Assembly (NCBI GenBank): GCA_961205875.1
Contig: OY540814.1
Span: 8,972,993 to 9,036,992 of the forward strand
Reading direction: 5' to 3'
DNA from: Sialis fuliginosa
Taxonomy: Eukaryota > Arthropoda > Insecta > Megaloptera > Sialidae
DNA: 64,000 nt
Both the position numbers and the translations under genes were made by a program. Under the pieces are notes generated by a model. That model saw only the letters and a program-made list of their open reading frames with translations. It ran no database searches and had not been told where the DNA came from. This document shows positions 45,777-57,362 of the stretch, one piece after another (the first letter of the stretch is position 1; the number at the start of each line of letters is the position of its first letter).

Positions 45777-46064
45777 AGAGTCGTATTTATATATTTCAAA
45801 GCCAAAGAGCAATAAAAAATTGAGGCCCCATTGAAATTTTTTTTCCACTTCCCCAAAAAATAAAAATTATTATAATATATTAACATAAAAAATGTTCTTC
45901 AGCATCCAAGTTTTAAATAAACTAACCAGCTGTTCGAATCTCCTCCTTCCCGTTTTTCTCGGAGTCTTAGACAATTATCTCATTTATCTACTGGTATAAC
46001 ATGCCATGGTCCCCTACGAGGCCCTCAGTGCGCGCCTCATGTGCCTGTTCTTAAGTACGGCTCT
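45777..46064. mobile_element. Probable hAT MITE (AGAGYCGTAYTTA ends)
   Basis: AGAGTCGTATTTA at 45777 and TTAAGTACGGCTCT ending 46064 are inverted repeats. Flanks GTATATAA (45769-45776) and CTATATAA or ATATAATA on the right are similar but the boundary is ambiguous because the target is TATA-rich. Inside: GAGGCCCCATTG near the left end and GAGGCCCTCAGTGCGCGCCT near the right end. Confidence 0.55.
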
Positions 46065-47886
46065 ATATAATATGTATATTTATACGATTATATATTTGAA
46101 TAAACATGTGTATAAAGTATAATCTGTATGTTCATATGTATATTTATATTCACATGTATTTACTTATGTATAGAAAGGTAATATATACATGTATGCTTCA
46201 TTTCATATACCATATTATTTAGTGTAGAAGTATAAAAAATACAATATACAAGTTGTAAATTCATCCAGGGTTTTGAAATATGGAAAACTATTTTATTTAT
46301 ATCTATTGGTTATATAGTAACACTAGCTGATCCGGCAAACGTTGTTCTGACCAAAAATAATTTGTTTCCAAAAAAATATAAACTTATCGAAACACGACAC
46401 GAACATATGGTGTGAATATGGGTTCGATACGTCCAGTGGTTTAGGTGTGATGACATTACAATATATGCACCAACGTTTTTTATGAAATTAAGATTATTGA
46501 TTTAATTTAATTAAAATTAATAACACTTTTTGTTTGTTTATTTACTATGCTTTTAAAATGATAATTACATATTTACTTTTGTATAAATTGATATTGATAA
46601 AACAAAATATCAATTATGGTGTTAAGTTAATTTTCCTATATTACATTACAATGAAATCATCTGTCACTAGAGTACAGATAAGTTTAATCTATATAGTAAG
46701 TTTTGTTTACTTACTTACTTGATCTATGAAACGATAACCTTTCGTAATGGAGATTTACACTACACTGAATTATTTCTCTTAAATAATATATTAATTGACC
46801 TCATGACATTTACAGGGCTTAATTTTCAGTTTGGGTTTTGATATTTAACTATTAATTAAAGAGATTATTGATCCTTTAACATTAGCATTGAAAACAAATT
46901 GAATTGGCTTTAAAAGGATAACAGAAAACGGTTTCTTGATTAATTATTTGAATACGATATATATTGTTTATATATAAATATTTCTTTATAGATGGAACAT
47001 TATTTATTTATGTTGAACACAATAATTTATTCATATCTTGAATATTTTTGCTTTAGAAAATTTTGATACAAATATGGATTATATATTGTTATTTATAAAA
47101 AAATAATAGTAAAAAGTTATTTTATGTGAATTTAAGGAATTCATTTGCTTCTTGTTTTTAATATTTTTTACACGACTTTTTATCTTTGGGATGAATTTAT
47201 CAAATGCGTATAAGAGCAATATATATTTTACGTGATTTTTTTACGAGTCCATTAACGGAACCAATCTATCGTGTAAGAAAAGATCAGGTCAATTTTTTTA
47301 TTTGCTATTTTTAACCGTCTTGACATTGTTATGCTTTAGTTAACTCCAGAATTTATTTTTACTTTTTCGTAATTCCTTATATTTGATTCATTGATGTTTT
47401 TTTACATTTTATAAAAACCTAAACTTATATTTTTATAACTCAGGTATATTATTGGCCCACCATTTACTATAACTGTGCCAAAATCGGTTCAGTAGTTAGA
47501 AGGCTGGGGCAGACAGATAGACCTACACAGTGTTGATTCCATATGTAATACAAAAAATGAAACTTCTTTTGTTTACATTAACCATGCGAATTAGATCAAT
47601 AAAGCTAATTATTTTGACACATAAACCGTCTACAAAACATGTAGCTTGACACCAACTTAAACTGACTTGTATGCATTCATTCATTTTTCTCTTATACGTT
47701 TAATCATCGCTCTCTCACGCATATGCACACTCTCCTTCTTAGCGTTTTATCTTGAAAACTTTTCGTATTTTAAAACATGTCGAGGTCATTTTAACTTATT
47801 AGCTTGATAAAGAACTTTCACTTAAAAAACAAAAATTTCTTTCAATCCCAATTCTATTTCAATATTTATAGAACCACTGATCGATA
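46065..47886. other. Unassigned sequence with repeat-like landmarks
   Basis: ACTAGCTGATCCGGCAAACG at about 46323 and TGGGTTCGATACGTCCAGTG near 46420 are typical start motifs of insect dispersed repeats. GTGCCAAAATCGGTTCAGTA and GGGGCAGACAGATAGAC near 47475-47525 are a typical tail. They might bound one decayed 1.2-kb element. No open frame. Confidence 0.45.
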
Positions 47887-48675
47887 TACAGGGTGTCCTG
47901 TAACCATACCGAAAAACTTTCAGGAGTTGTCGAGGACATTAAAGCAATTCCTTTTTGTTAGTAAACCCATGTCCGCAAACAAATTGTTTCAGATCGATGT
48001 AGAGCAAACGAAAAGACCCAGCACAAAAGCAATAGATTTTGTCATTTTGTTGATTTTTTTATAACTTGGGGAAATGATAGTTAAAAATATACTGATCAAA
48101 ATTTGTAATGTATGCAACCTATGAAAATCCATAATTTCTGCTCCAAAGGGCACCCAAAAAATTTTGCAAAGCATAAGAAATCCTTAGAATTAGCCAGATA
48201 ATATAAAAAAAATTAAATTCTTTATAACATTTATTAATTATATAAAAAACTGCAGAACCAAAAAACTAAAAAATGTCATCAAAAGTTTTCAAAAAAATTC
48301 TTTGTATTCTATAGACCTTTTTATACTTTGCATTTTTTAAACGTTGATCCTTTTGGAGATAAAAACAAAAATAAATATTAACATAAAATTATGTATTAAA
48401 CAAAAATTTTTCGATGCTCCTGGAGCAGAAATTATGGATTTCCGTAGATTGAAGCATGTGCATAATATGCAACTTTTGATCAGCATACTTTGAACTATAA
48501 TTTTCACAAAAAATTTCAACCAAAAGGCAAAATTAATTGCTTTTGTGCGGGGTTCTTTCTTTTGCTCTACCGCTAAAACGGCTCGTTTGCGGACATGGGT
48601 TTATTAACAAAAAGCGATTGTTTTAATGTCTTCAACAACTCCTAAAAAGTCGGTATGTTTACGGGACACCCTATA
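47887..48675. mobile_element. Tc1/mariner-type long-TIR MITE (CAGGGTGTCC), ~790 bp
   Basis: TATACAGGGTGTCCTGTAAC at the left and GTTTACGGGACACCCTATA at the right. The arms continue inward with ACTTTCAGGAGTTGTCGAGG against CTTCAACAACTCCTAAAAAG, AAACCCATGTCCGCAAAC and its complement, and AGCAAACGAAAAGACCC. A second dyad further in pairs CCATAATTTCTGCTCC with GGAGCAGAAATTATGG. A TA target fits but the flanking TATA makes the exact base uncertain. Frames of 60-86 codons in the arms are by-products. Confidence 0.82.
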
Positions 48676-49323
48676 TTAAAAATTTTTGATCAAGATATAA
48701 ATAATAATATAACGTACAAATTGATTGGTAAATGCACTTAAAATCAAATCTGACTGACAATGAGGTAAATGTAATCAATGCAGATTTTGAATATTAATAG
48801 TGAACATTGAATTAGATTTAACAAGTTAAGTTTTAATTTGATTTTCGGAAAGCAGCCCCTTCATTCATGTGCGTGTTACGTGCTCATCTTTGGAGGCTGA
48901 TTTTCTCTGGAGCAATTCATTCGCTGTACACGAGCGAAACACTTAAGTTTTAGCTGCGACTGTGCCGGAAGCAGACTTCTTTCTCTCAGACAAGATAAAG
49001 TTACATGTTCCGTGCGCACAGCCTACACGGTGTAGTATCGTAGGTGCACAGATCAATATCGGTGTTGGTACTGCGTTATAGGGGTGTTTGTTTGATGTAT
49101 TTTATGGGGTATGGATTTTCGGTTTTCGCAGTTGTCTTAAATGAGCTTATTTGTTATATTATGTGTTGTACTTCGGTGATTCTAGATGTTTTGATAGAAG
49201 TAAACTGAGTTGAAGATATATGAGTCGGTTAGAAGTCATAACCTATTATTTACGTTTATCGGTTTATATTTTATAAATAAACAAATAAATAAGTAACACA
49301 AAAATATATTCGGATTTGATAAA
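48676..49323. other. Unassigned, with a GC-richer stretch at 48841-49110
   Basis: About 270 bp with many CG dinucleotides, e.g. TGTACACGAGCGAAACAC and TCCGTGCGCACAGCCTACAC, and no open frame. It could be single-copy host DNA such as a promoter or untranslated exon; no TATA/Inr arrangement convinced me. Confidence 0.4.
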
Positions 49324-49500
49324 TTAACCCTTTAGGTCCACACAACCAACTTCCCAACATGGTATGACTATCAATACGATACTGATTATTTATTGTTTTT
49401 ATATGTAGTTTATGTGAATATTTAAAAAAAAATATGTTTATGAAAAATTTTAATGGAATGTATCAGAAATAAAACACACCTTTGTATTATGAATATTATC
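49324..49500 (+). repeat. Repeat F, copy with intact TTAA-CCC terminus
   Basis: TTAA (49324-49327) followed by CCCTTTAGGTCCACACAACC, then AACTTCCCAACATGGTATGA and GTCAGAAATAAAAC-type sequence. The start resembles a piggyBac-like end at its TTAA target. The other end is missing; repeat H begins soon after. Confidence 0.6.
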
Positions 49501-49529
49501 TCTCTATTAATAATCTTTTTATCTTATAC

Positions 49530-49805
49530 AATTATTTACTGCATTATATTGTTTAATATTTAACGGTTTAGGCAGCGTATTGCAAAAGTGCGCGATGGCG
49601 GTAAACTTTTTCCGACATGATTCACTATTATCGTCACTGCTTATTTCTTATGTTACCTAACGTAACAAAATATAAATATTAAAATCAGAGCAGAGAACAC
49701 ATCTATTAATTAAAAAAAACACGTAAATCAGACAAGTAGTTCTCAAGTGATAAGCGCACTAACGGACAGACAGAGAGACATTGCGTTTTATAATATGTAT
49801 CTATA
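49530..49805 (+). repeat. Repeat H, 3' part
   Basis: Matches 41340-41650: TTTAATATTTAACGGTTTAG, GCGTATTGCAAAAGTGCGCG, GCGGTAAACTTTTTCCGACA, ACACGTAAATCAGACAAGTA and GATAAGCGCACTAACGGACA followed by GACAGAGAGACATTG. Confidence 0.75.
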
Positions 49806-51659
49806 GAAAAAACATACGTCTAGTAATAAAAATAACTAAAAACAAAAATGAAATGACCTAGTATAGTGTACCGTGTTCTGCGATGTAATGCTAAATGTAA
49901 AACACAGCTCTGCTCACAATGGCTTTGCCCGACTGTCTTATTCGGCCGTAAACCGTTGCATAAAGTCTCCATATCTAGCAAAGCGAGCGTCTCTCTATCA
50001 CTGTTTTATGCCTTGTAAGTTTTTGTTTTATTTTTTCGGTGTAAGATGATTTAATTTGAGCTTGCCAATGTAGGAGCTCGTTTGGAAAAATCATGTTCAA
50101 TGTTGGAAATTGGATATACTATAAGATTTACACTCGCTATGTTTTGAGATTTGAAATGATCTTAAAAATGATTTTATTTTATTATCTCTTTTAATATTCA
50201 TTAACAATACAATGTGGATTCATAATTTACTACATGTACTACATTGCAATATTCTAGTTTTATTAACCGACTATACAAAAATGAAGGAAGTTATCAAAGC
50301 CGATATATATATTTTTATGTATATATTCGGGCATAACTCATGTATCGATTGGGACCTCTTTTTTGTTTGAAAGAGTATACTTCCTTCACTCAAAAGGGAA
50401 AAAATAAAAAACTTAAAAAAAATAAAACCGACTGACTTAAAAAAAAGCATATTAAATTTAACAGTTTTTGAAGTAGGTGTTAAGCTAATAAAAAAATTTA
50501 AAAAAAAAAAAAAAAAGAAAACCGACTTCAAAATCTGTTATAAGGTATATACTTTTCAGTGTTTTTAAGATTTTTTGAAATTTTATGGAATACAATTACA
50601 AATTTGATAATATTAATTTTTTTTCATTATGTTTATATGAATTCTATTAGAAAATTAACAACATTAATATATAAGTACAAATGATTGATAACTCTCATTA
50701 GTTGAATAAAAATTAGTATCCATATCAATTTTACCTGTGAATTATTACATGTAATTTTTAAATGAATACCTCGTACAAAAATTACACACTGTAAAATTCC
50801 GTCATTAATTTTTTTCTTTTATTTGTTTTCATGATCACCATCTTTTGTTTAATTGATAAAAAAAATATTTAAATGTTTTTTCATTTATATGTACTTAACT
50901 TAATTGTGTAGTACCTACTCTTATATTATTTAAAAACCTTATTCATATATCAGACAGTGGTTTTCTTCAATAGAATTATATTAGGGTGATATTTCTGAGC
51001 TAACACTAGAAACTGCGTTTTATTAATAAAATTGTTTATGTTAAAAAACAGTCAGTTTGGTGGTAATCCGGGGTGAATTATATTTAATATTTAAAATATA
51101 TATTTCGATAAAAAAAATTAAAATACGATAGATACTAAAAAATAAAATTTAGGTTAACAGTATATAACATTATTGCATTTTATCATTTGTTGTAATTGTA
51201 ATATGTATTTTTATAAATTTCAATAAAATAGCAATAAATAAAAGACCTGTAGTCGAAAAAAATCGATCTAAATATCAGCAATAATAATTTTAATCGTTTT
51301 ATATCGGCTCATCGCTTCACGTCAAACCTCGCCTGCAGCTAACTTCTGGTGATTTAAGCTTGCATGCATCTACTCGCATTTCTCTCAATAAATGTCACAT
51401 TATTTCATCTCAGCATAATTTGTTTTATGGAAAACACTGCACTTTCATCGCACATATAATCCACTGCTACGCCATTTTGCATTTTAATAAATAGCAGCGT
51501 ACTTGATTTATAAGATTATCTTGAATAATTAAAAACAGTGTCCGTACGGTTTTATAGCATTCGCTTACTTAACATTACCGTCATATTTCTTGATTTATTA
51601 TGTTATATGTTTATTATATTACTTTGTAATATGTAGATACTTATACGTATTGTAAACTA
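49806..51659. other. Unassigned sequence with an A-rich repeat fragment
   Basis: About 50265-50545 contains TTAACCGACTATACAAAAAT, GTATCGATTGGGACCTC, AAAACCGACTGACTT and AGAAAACCGACTTCAAAATC, words typical of a common insect repeat with AACCGACTTCAAAA, plus a long A tract near 50500. The rest is unassigned. Confidence 0.4.
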
Positions 51660-52560
51660 ACATATCTTCGCGGCTTCGCTCGTGTTTATTTCAAATGTTT
51701 TTTGAAAATATCAATTTAACTTTTTACTTTTTATTTCTATACAATTTTATTAGACATTAAGGGGTTACATCTAATCGTTACTTCGGAAAATTAGACTTTT
51801 TTAGATTTTTTTTTAAATAATAAAAATAACAATCAAATGAAATTTGGAGAGTTTATTGTACATGTCTCAAAACATACAAAAAAAAGTTTTTGTTAATGAA
51901 AATAAAATAAAATGGTGATTTTAGCGTTGCTACATTGAGTTCATCTTTTTTGTTATATGCTCCATTGAGGAAAATAGAACTTCCATGGATCAATATCCAG
52001 AACAAAAAAAAAATTTTTCGTTATTTACATGAGTTTTTCCCGAAATACACAAGATTATTAAAAAATATTGATTTTTTCAAATTTTGTATCACTTTGCACA
52101 AAAAATCGCGTTTTTGACGAAAAAAAACGACCTTAAATTGTTTATAAAAACCATGATTGTTAACCAATCATGAAAATCGTCTGTACTTGGATGTAAAATT
52201 TATCTAAGAAGTTACAGTTAAAATTTTAAGTCGATCGGATCGAAAATGGCCAAGATATGTTTTCCGCAGTTTTTAAAAACGAGGTTTCGATAAAAATCAG
52301 TTTAAAGTTTGGAAACTGTTTTACTACATGCAAACGTCGATGTTAGTTCCGACGTTTTTTCGAGATTATGTCGGTTGCTTATTTTACTTCTGTTTTGGCT
52401 TGAGACCGAATTATGGTGCCCCTTTACATTTCTATAAACTCATTATCACTCATTTTTCACCACTTTCGCCATCTAGATTGTTTTGTTCATTCAGAGAAAC
52501 TTTGAAAAGTGAACTTTAATAAATATACTAAAAAAGAGATGGACAGACAGGCAGATAAAA
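51660..52560 (+). repeat. Repeat K, copy 2, between repeat-H-like ends
   Basis: Repeat K occupies 51758-52455 and is colinear with 22028-22620, with about 115 bp more in the middle (52085-52200, including AAAATCGCGTTTTTGACGAA). Just before it is ATATCTTCGCGGCTTCGCTC (51663), a start motif like that at 40904. Just after is GAGATGGACAGACAGGCAGA (52536), a tail motif. So K may be the body of such an element or an insertion in one. Confidence 0.65.
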
Positions 52561-55011
52561 TTTTTAAAATCTATAAAAATGGATTGTACTGTATGTATAT
52601 TATATTCTAAACTAATATTATAATTATACAAACAGAGCCTACAGATTTAGTTGTTAATATTGATAATACATTTAAAATTTTAATTATAATTTACTGTTGG
52701 TACTAAATTATTTTCATACATAATTACTTGTTTTGTAATTATAATAAGTAGTTTCGTTACAAATTTATAAGATCATCCTGAATAATTAAAAAGCATTGTC
52801 CGTGCGATTTAAAAACATTCGTTTACTTTATGTGAAGTTAATATAGTAGTGTATAACATTTTGTTTTTCTCATTGGAGGATTATTTACGATAAACTAGGT
52901 AATTTAGTAACATTGTGTAGAAAAACAACACCACGTAGGTTTAAATCTCCAGTAGTTAATTTATGTGATGGAGTTTAATTTATATTTAAATTTATTTTTC
53001 ATGCAATCTGGTAAGGGACCAGAACCTGAATTTATTTAGTTATAGTGCAGGTTCGGTTCATTTTTGGAACTAATCCTGACGAAATATACTCATAAATTAT
53101 TATGTGTTCATTCACCTATTAAAAAAAAAATTATATGATAAATTCAATAATAAAGAACATTTGATTTCTATAAAAATTACCAATCATAGAAGAATAAACT
53201 GTCGAAATATTATAAATTAATTCTTGAAGTTGTTAAAAATAAGAGGCTGACGATTTTTAAAATCGATTCTAGTCTAAAAATTTGAAAAAAAATTATTTTT
53301 TTATTTTCTGAATGTATACTTTTAAAAGTATGTCCTGAAAAGGAAATTTTAAAATTTTCACAATTCTGTAAGTTATAGTGATTTGAATACGGTAGGATTA
53401 ACTATTGATTGAGGCGCGCATCGAACAATATTTACTCAAAACTTCAAACATTTTTTTCGTAACTACTTTTTTCAAAGTGATTGACATAATATCTCAATTT
53501 ATATTCGACCAATTGACTTGAAATTTGGTGTGTACCTTAATATATATTGCTTTATGGTACATACCTCGGAAATTGCTAAAATGTTATTATTATTACTATT
53601 TTTTTATAAAAAACTTAAAAAAAATACTAAAAATAATTATTTTTTTCAGACAGCTACTATTTTATGTTTTTTTTGTTCTGTTTGGTACCTGCAATAATGA
53701 CATCTTTCCTGAATAAGAAACTTTTTTTATTTTATGTTTTAGAGATACGAGAACTTTGGAATCATGTCGACCACAACGCGACTTTTTTTACGGCCTTATA
53801 AAAAACCTAATAATTTTTTAAATTTTATTTTTTTTCATACAATTTTTTTATACGTTCTTGAAATATTTATAAATAAAACAGTTAAAAAGTAAATATATAT
53901 ATATATATATATTTTTTTTATTCAACCATAAAAAATGCCTGAAATTTACTACCCCCTTAAAAGCCATATTGATTGATATGATATTTATTGTAATTTTCAT
54001 ATCTGAATCATTTTTTAGATATTAAAAATACACTCTATATATTTAATAATTAAAATTGTATTTAGGTAATATTATACAATATATTTTATATATGTACCTA
54101 TAAAAGGTCATATAAAGTATTCAATAAAATACGGGTTGATGTTCAAATTCTACCGATCAATCAATATAAAAGTCAAAAGTACATTTGTTGTAACTCGACA
54201 TCTCGCTATTATTAAACTCTAGCTAGAGTCTAGTAGATGAATTATTATACTATATATACTATTGTAATTATTAATCTTCAAGAACAATTAACTCACTTAA
54301 TTTAAAGAGCTTATATATTTTTGTGTTGTTTATTTCATAAAATGAACCACTATTTTTTTTATTTTTTCGACTTATTCCACAGCTTTATTGGTTCTATGAA
54401 ATACACATTAATATTCTTACTATGTATTTACCTTTTATTCCTAATTTAATTGCATGTCAAGGAAAACTAAACCATTGAAAATTTTTTTACATAATATATT
54501 TTTTGCCATTTAAATATAATTTTTAATATAAAACTAAATTGTTAAGTAGATATAGGTTTCTGTTGAAAACCACAAAAAAACCTCAAAGAGTAATGGTATC
54601 AATTTATTTCTTATATTTATTTCCCTCCCTTTCCATTAAATCTTTAGCTATCTTTCTTTAGTCTATATCCATCACTTGTACCATTTTTCTTCTGCAGCCC
54701 CTCTAGTGCACACAAAGGGAACTACATACTTTTCTGCACCAAACTATATTTTTTTCACTTTCATTACGGTTCTGGTAAGATAACAGGGGTTAGACAATAT
54801 CGCGACGGCTTGTCGGATATGTTGAAAAAGTTACTACGTTCAGTGGCGTGCACAAATGTATGCACACCTAAAATGAACCGTAAAAGTTACGTTATAAAAA
54901 CGATAATATTATGTGAAATAATGGATTTTATTTTAATGATTTTTATTTTTTACGTTTTTATAATACATTCAAGGATTATACGTAAATAATAATATGTATA
55001 AACAAGCCGTA
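52561..55011. other. Unassigned AT-rich sequence
   Basis: A (TA)n run is near 53894-53911. CAGTGGCGTGCACAAATGTA at about 54839 looks like an orphan hAT-type left end. About 54620-54780 is less A/T-rich (CTTCTGCAGCCCCTCTAGTG) but without a frame. No gene. Confidence 0.4.
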
Positions 55012-55140
55012 GGGTGCGACGCTTGAGGTCAACACTACCAACTTCCCAACATGGTATAACTATACTATACTAATACTGATTGATTACTGTAGATTGATTT
55101 CCATATAGTTTATGTGAATAGTTATGTGAATATGATACGT
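55012..55140 (+). repeat. Repeat F, terminal fragment
   Basis: CTTGAGGTCAACACTACCAA, CTTCCCAACATGGTATAACT, and AGTTTATGTGAATAGTTATG align with the start of the copy at 49328. The TTAA-CCC tip is lost. Confidence 0.6.
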
Positions 55141-56734
55141 GTATTTTAACAGTATATGGGCCGTCTGCAGTGATACTTTCCCAAAATTTTCCCATGGGAT
55201 TCGCATTCGCAATAAATATTTTCTAACATTTTTTTTAATATTAATATTCCCATTGAAATATTATTTGGTAGAGTAGCACACTAGCTGATGAATATTAAAC
55301 TAAAAAAAAACAAAACACTTTATCGTTCATTTGAATATTGGCGCCATAAATGAGGAAATATGATAGATATTTGAAAGAAACAGTTAAAAATCGAAAGAGT
55401 AGTAGAAAATCACCGATAATCATAAAAAATGAAAGTAATTTTTTTCTGATTCGCACGAACCATAGCATTCACATCAAAGGGTTCGCGCGAACTCCCAGGA
55501 AAGTATCCCTGGCCGTCTGGACTATATTTTTTATTTTTGTGTATTGACGGATATGTTCGTTTATTGATTAATTAAATTATGACATCTTTGAAAGATAAGA
55601 ATAATCTATTTAATCTAGTATAAATATTTTAAAGTAATATATATCAAATTGAACTAATTTATATTACTAGAACCATTTTATTTTACTTACAATAATAACT
55701 ATATATTTTTAACCTATCTAATGAAAACCTAAATAAATATAATAGTTTATTATAATTATAATACCTTCATACTTTTCAACCGTAGAAATCTATATTTACT
55801 CCAATTGAAAGAAAAATAAACATAATATATTCATACTTATCAAGAAGTTGGGTATTTCCCAACGCTAAGATATTAGTGCACCAAGAACTATAATCATAAT
55901 AATAATAATATTTTCCTATGTTACGAGTCCCCGAATTTACAATTTTCTCCCTGCATACAGATTTCACTTATACGTAAGCATCACTTTCTGGCAGTCATGG
56001 CTCAATCTTTCTTTCTCACTTTATATGTCCCCGCTTTAAGGGCGAATGCTAGAAATCAATTAAATCTTAAAGACGATATATGTAACTAATAAATACTTGT
56101 TCTGTTACTAAAATGTATCTGCTTTTTTAATCAAATATTCAGATATTGAAATTAAACAAAAAGTGTAGTAGGCTGCTTTGGACTGTTCGTTTGTGGTTGA
56201 GATCTAGCCACCCTTGCGCCACTGGTTACTGTAAATGTAGGAAGTAAAAGTGGTGTCAGATACAAATGCTGGGACTATCGGGGGATGGATTTTGATCAAG
56301 AGAGTGGGGTTTACGTGGTTCTGTATGTCAGTAGCGTATCATATGAAAACATGTAATTTTAAAAGGGTCGCTCTCAAATATATACCTATATAACTATATA
56401 TCATACATTTTTATAAATTTTACTCAAAAGATGCATGTCCGATGTTATGTATATCACGTTTATTTAAATTTTGCTTGCGTTTTTACTTTTTTCAGCTGAA
56501 ATTGGTAATATATTTGTTTGTGTGTGCATAAAAGCATAGAAATACTTGTGTAAAGAAACATTTACTTTATGTAACCCCTTAAGAAAATTATGACATTACT
56601 CACGTTAATCCTTTTTATTTTGTTTTTATAAAATGTATTGAGATAAGGCACAACATTAAAAAAAATTAACGAAAAACTAAATATTCTACAATTTTACTTA
56701 AGATGGTAATTTTTAATACTGTATTAAGGTATGG
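55141..56734. other. Unassigned sequence; orphan ends
   Basis: A 65-codon frame (55350-55547) has no motif. CACCCTTGCGCCACTG ending about 56223 resembles a hAT right end. ATGTAACCCCTTAAG at 56571-56585 is the inverted tip of repeat K. Otherwise nothing. Confidence 0.4.
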
Positions 56735-56875
56735 GTCCTGACTCACTAGTTGGTCGCAGACCGAGTTTTGGTGAGTCGCGAGAAAATTTTAAAAATATTA
56801 CACACCATGAAACGCACAATGGGGAATTTTCAATGTTAACATAAAAATTTACAATTTATATTTATTTATTTTACA

Positions 56876-57114
56876 CATCCAACCTTTTCTACCGCAGATG
56901 TAAAAGTACTGCTACCTTTTACAACCCATACATGTGTGAAGTTTTTTCAATGACAGTGATTAGAAATAAATTTAGAAATAAACTACAATTATCAAATTCG
57001 TTGCGTTTGAAAGTGATTAATATAGATGTGAACATTAAGGACGTAATTAATAAAAACAGAAAACAAGTGCATAGGTATGTACTTCACATACATTATTATT
57101 TGTCTAAGAAATAA
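56876..57114 (+). pseudogene. ZBED5/SCAND3-type hAT transposase, C-terminal relic
   Basis: From 56876 one frame reads HPTFSTADVKVLLPFTTH. After a one-base slip the next frame reads YMCEVFSMTVIRNKFRNKLQ, then LSNSLRLKVINIDVNIKDVI and RKQVH, stopping at 57112-57114. The order LLPFTTTYxCExxFS...K.KYRN.L...DLRLKL is the conserved hAT C-terminal dimerisation domain of the ZBED5/FAM200/SCAND3 group. The slip and a missing Gly-like position before FS show decay. It precedes a matching 3' terminus at 57362, with a truncated MITE in between. The 60-codon frame from 56932 is this relic and not a gene. Confidence 0.8.
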
Positions 57115-57130
57115 ATTTTAAATTGATAAG

Positions 57131-57238
57131 TAGAGATTGGAAAAATAGTTGTTATTTTCATTGAAATAATTACTAGTTGATTTTTTTTTGGAAAATAGTT
57201 GGTAAATAGTATTTTTTACGATTTAATAATTTAAATAT
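57131..57238. mobile_element. TAGAGATTGG MITE, truncated copy
   Basis: TAGAGATTGGAAAAATAG at 57131, then GTTATTTTCATTGAAATAAT and GGAAAATAGTTGGTAAATAG, and TTTACGATTT. This is the right half of the element at 13408-13684 in inverted orientation; the rest is missing. It sits between the hAT relic's stop codon and its 3' end. Confidence 0.8.
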
Positions 57239-57299
57239 ATTAAACAAAAACTGAAAAAAACATAAAGCCACCTTTTTCCGTTTATCTCAGTAGTCAAAT

Positions 57300-57362
57300 G
57301 GGTCGTGAAAAGTTTTCATTTTAAAAAGTGGGTCCCGGTCAATATAAGTTTGAGAACCCCTG
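57300..57362 (+). repeat. hAT 3' terminus (TTTGAGAACCCCTG)
   Basis: GGGTCGTGAAAAG, AAGTGGGTCCCGGTC and AAGTTTGAGAACCCCTG, i.e. CAGGGGTTCTCAAACTT on the other strand, with the GTGGGTC subterminal words usual in this hAT group. It follows the ZBED5-type transposase tail on the same strand, so the two belong together. GAGTCGCGAG near 56775 may be a piece of the element's other side. The left end is not found. Confidence 0.7.

Noticed and set aside
44909-45886. Cluster of overlapping 60-69-codon frames on both strands
   Set aside because: They lie in repeat I and the next MITE, overlap on opposite strands, and are not kept in the other copy of the repeat.
45925-45960. GTTCGAATCTCC as a tRNA B box
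   Set aside because: No A box, no acceptor or anticodon stem can be drawn around it.
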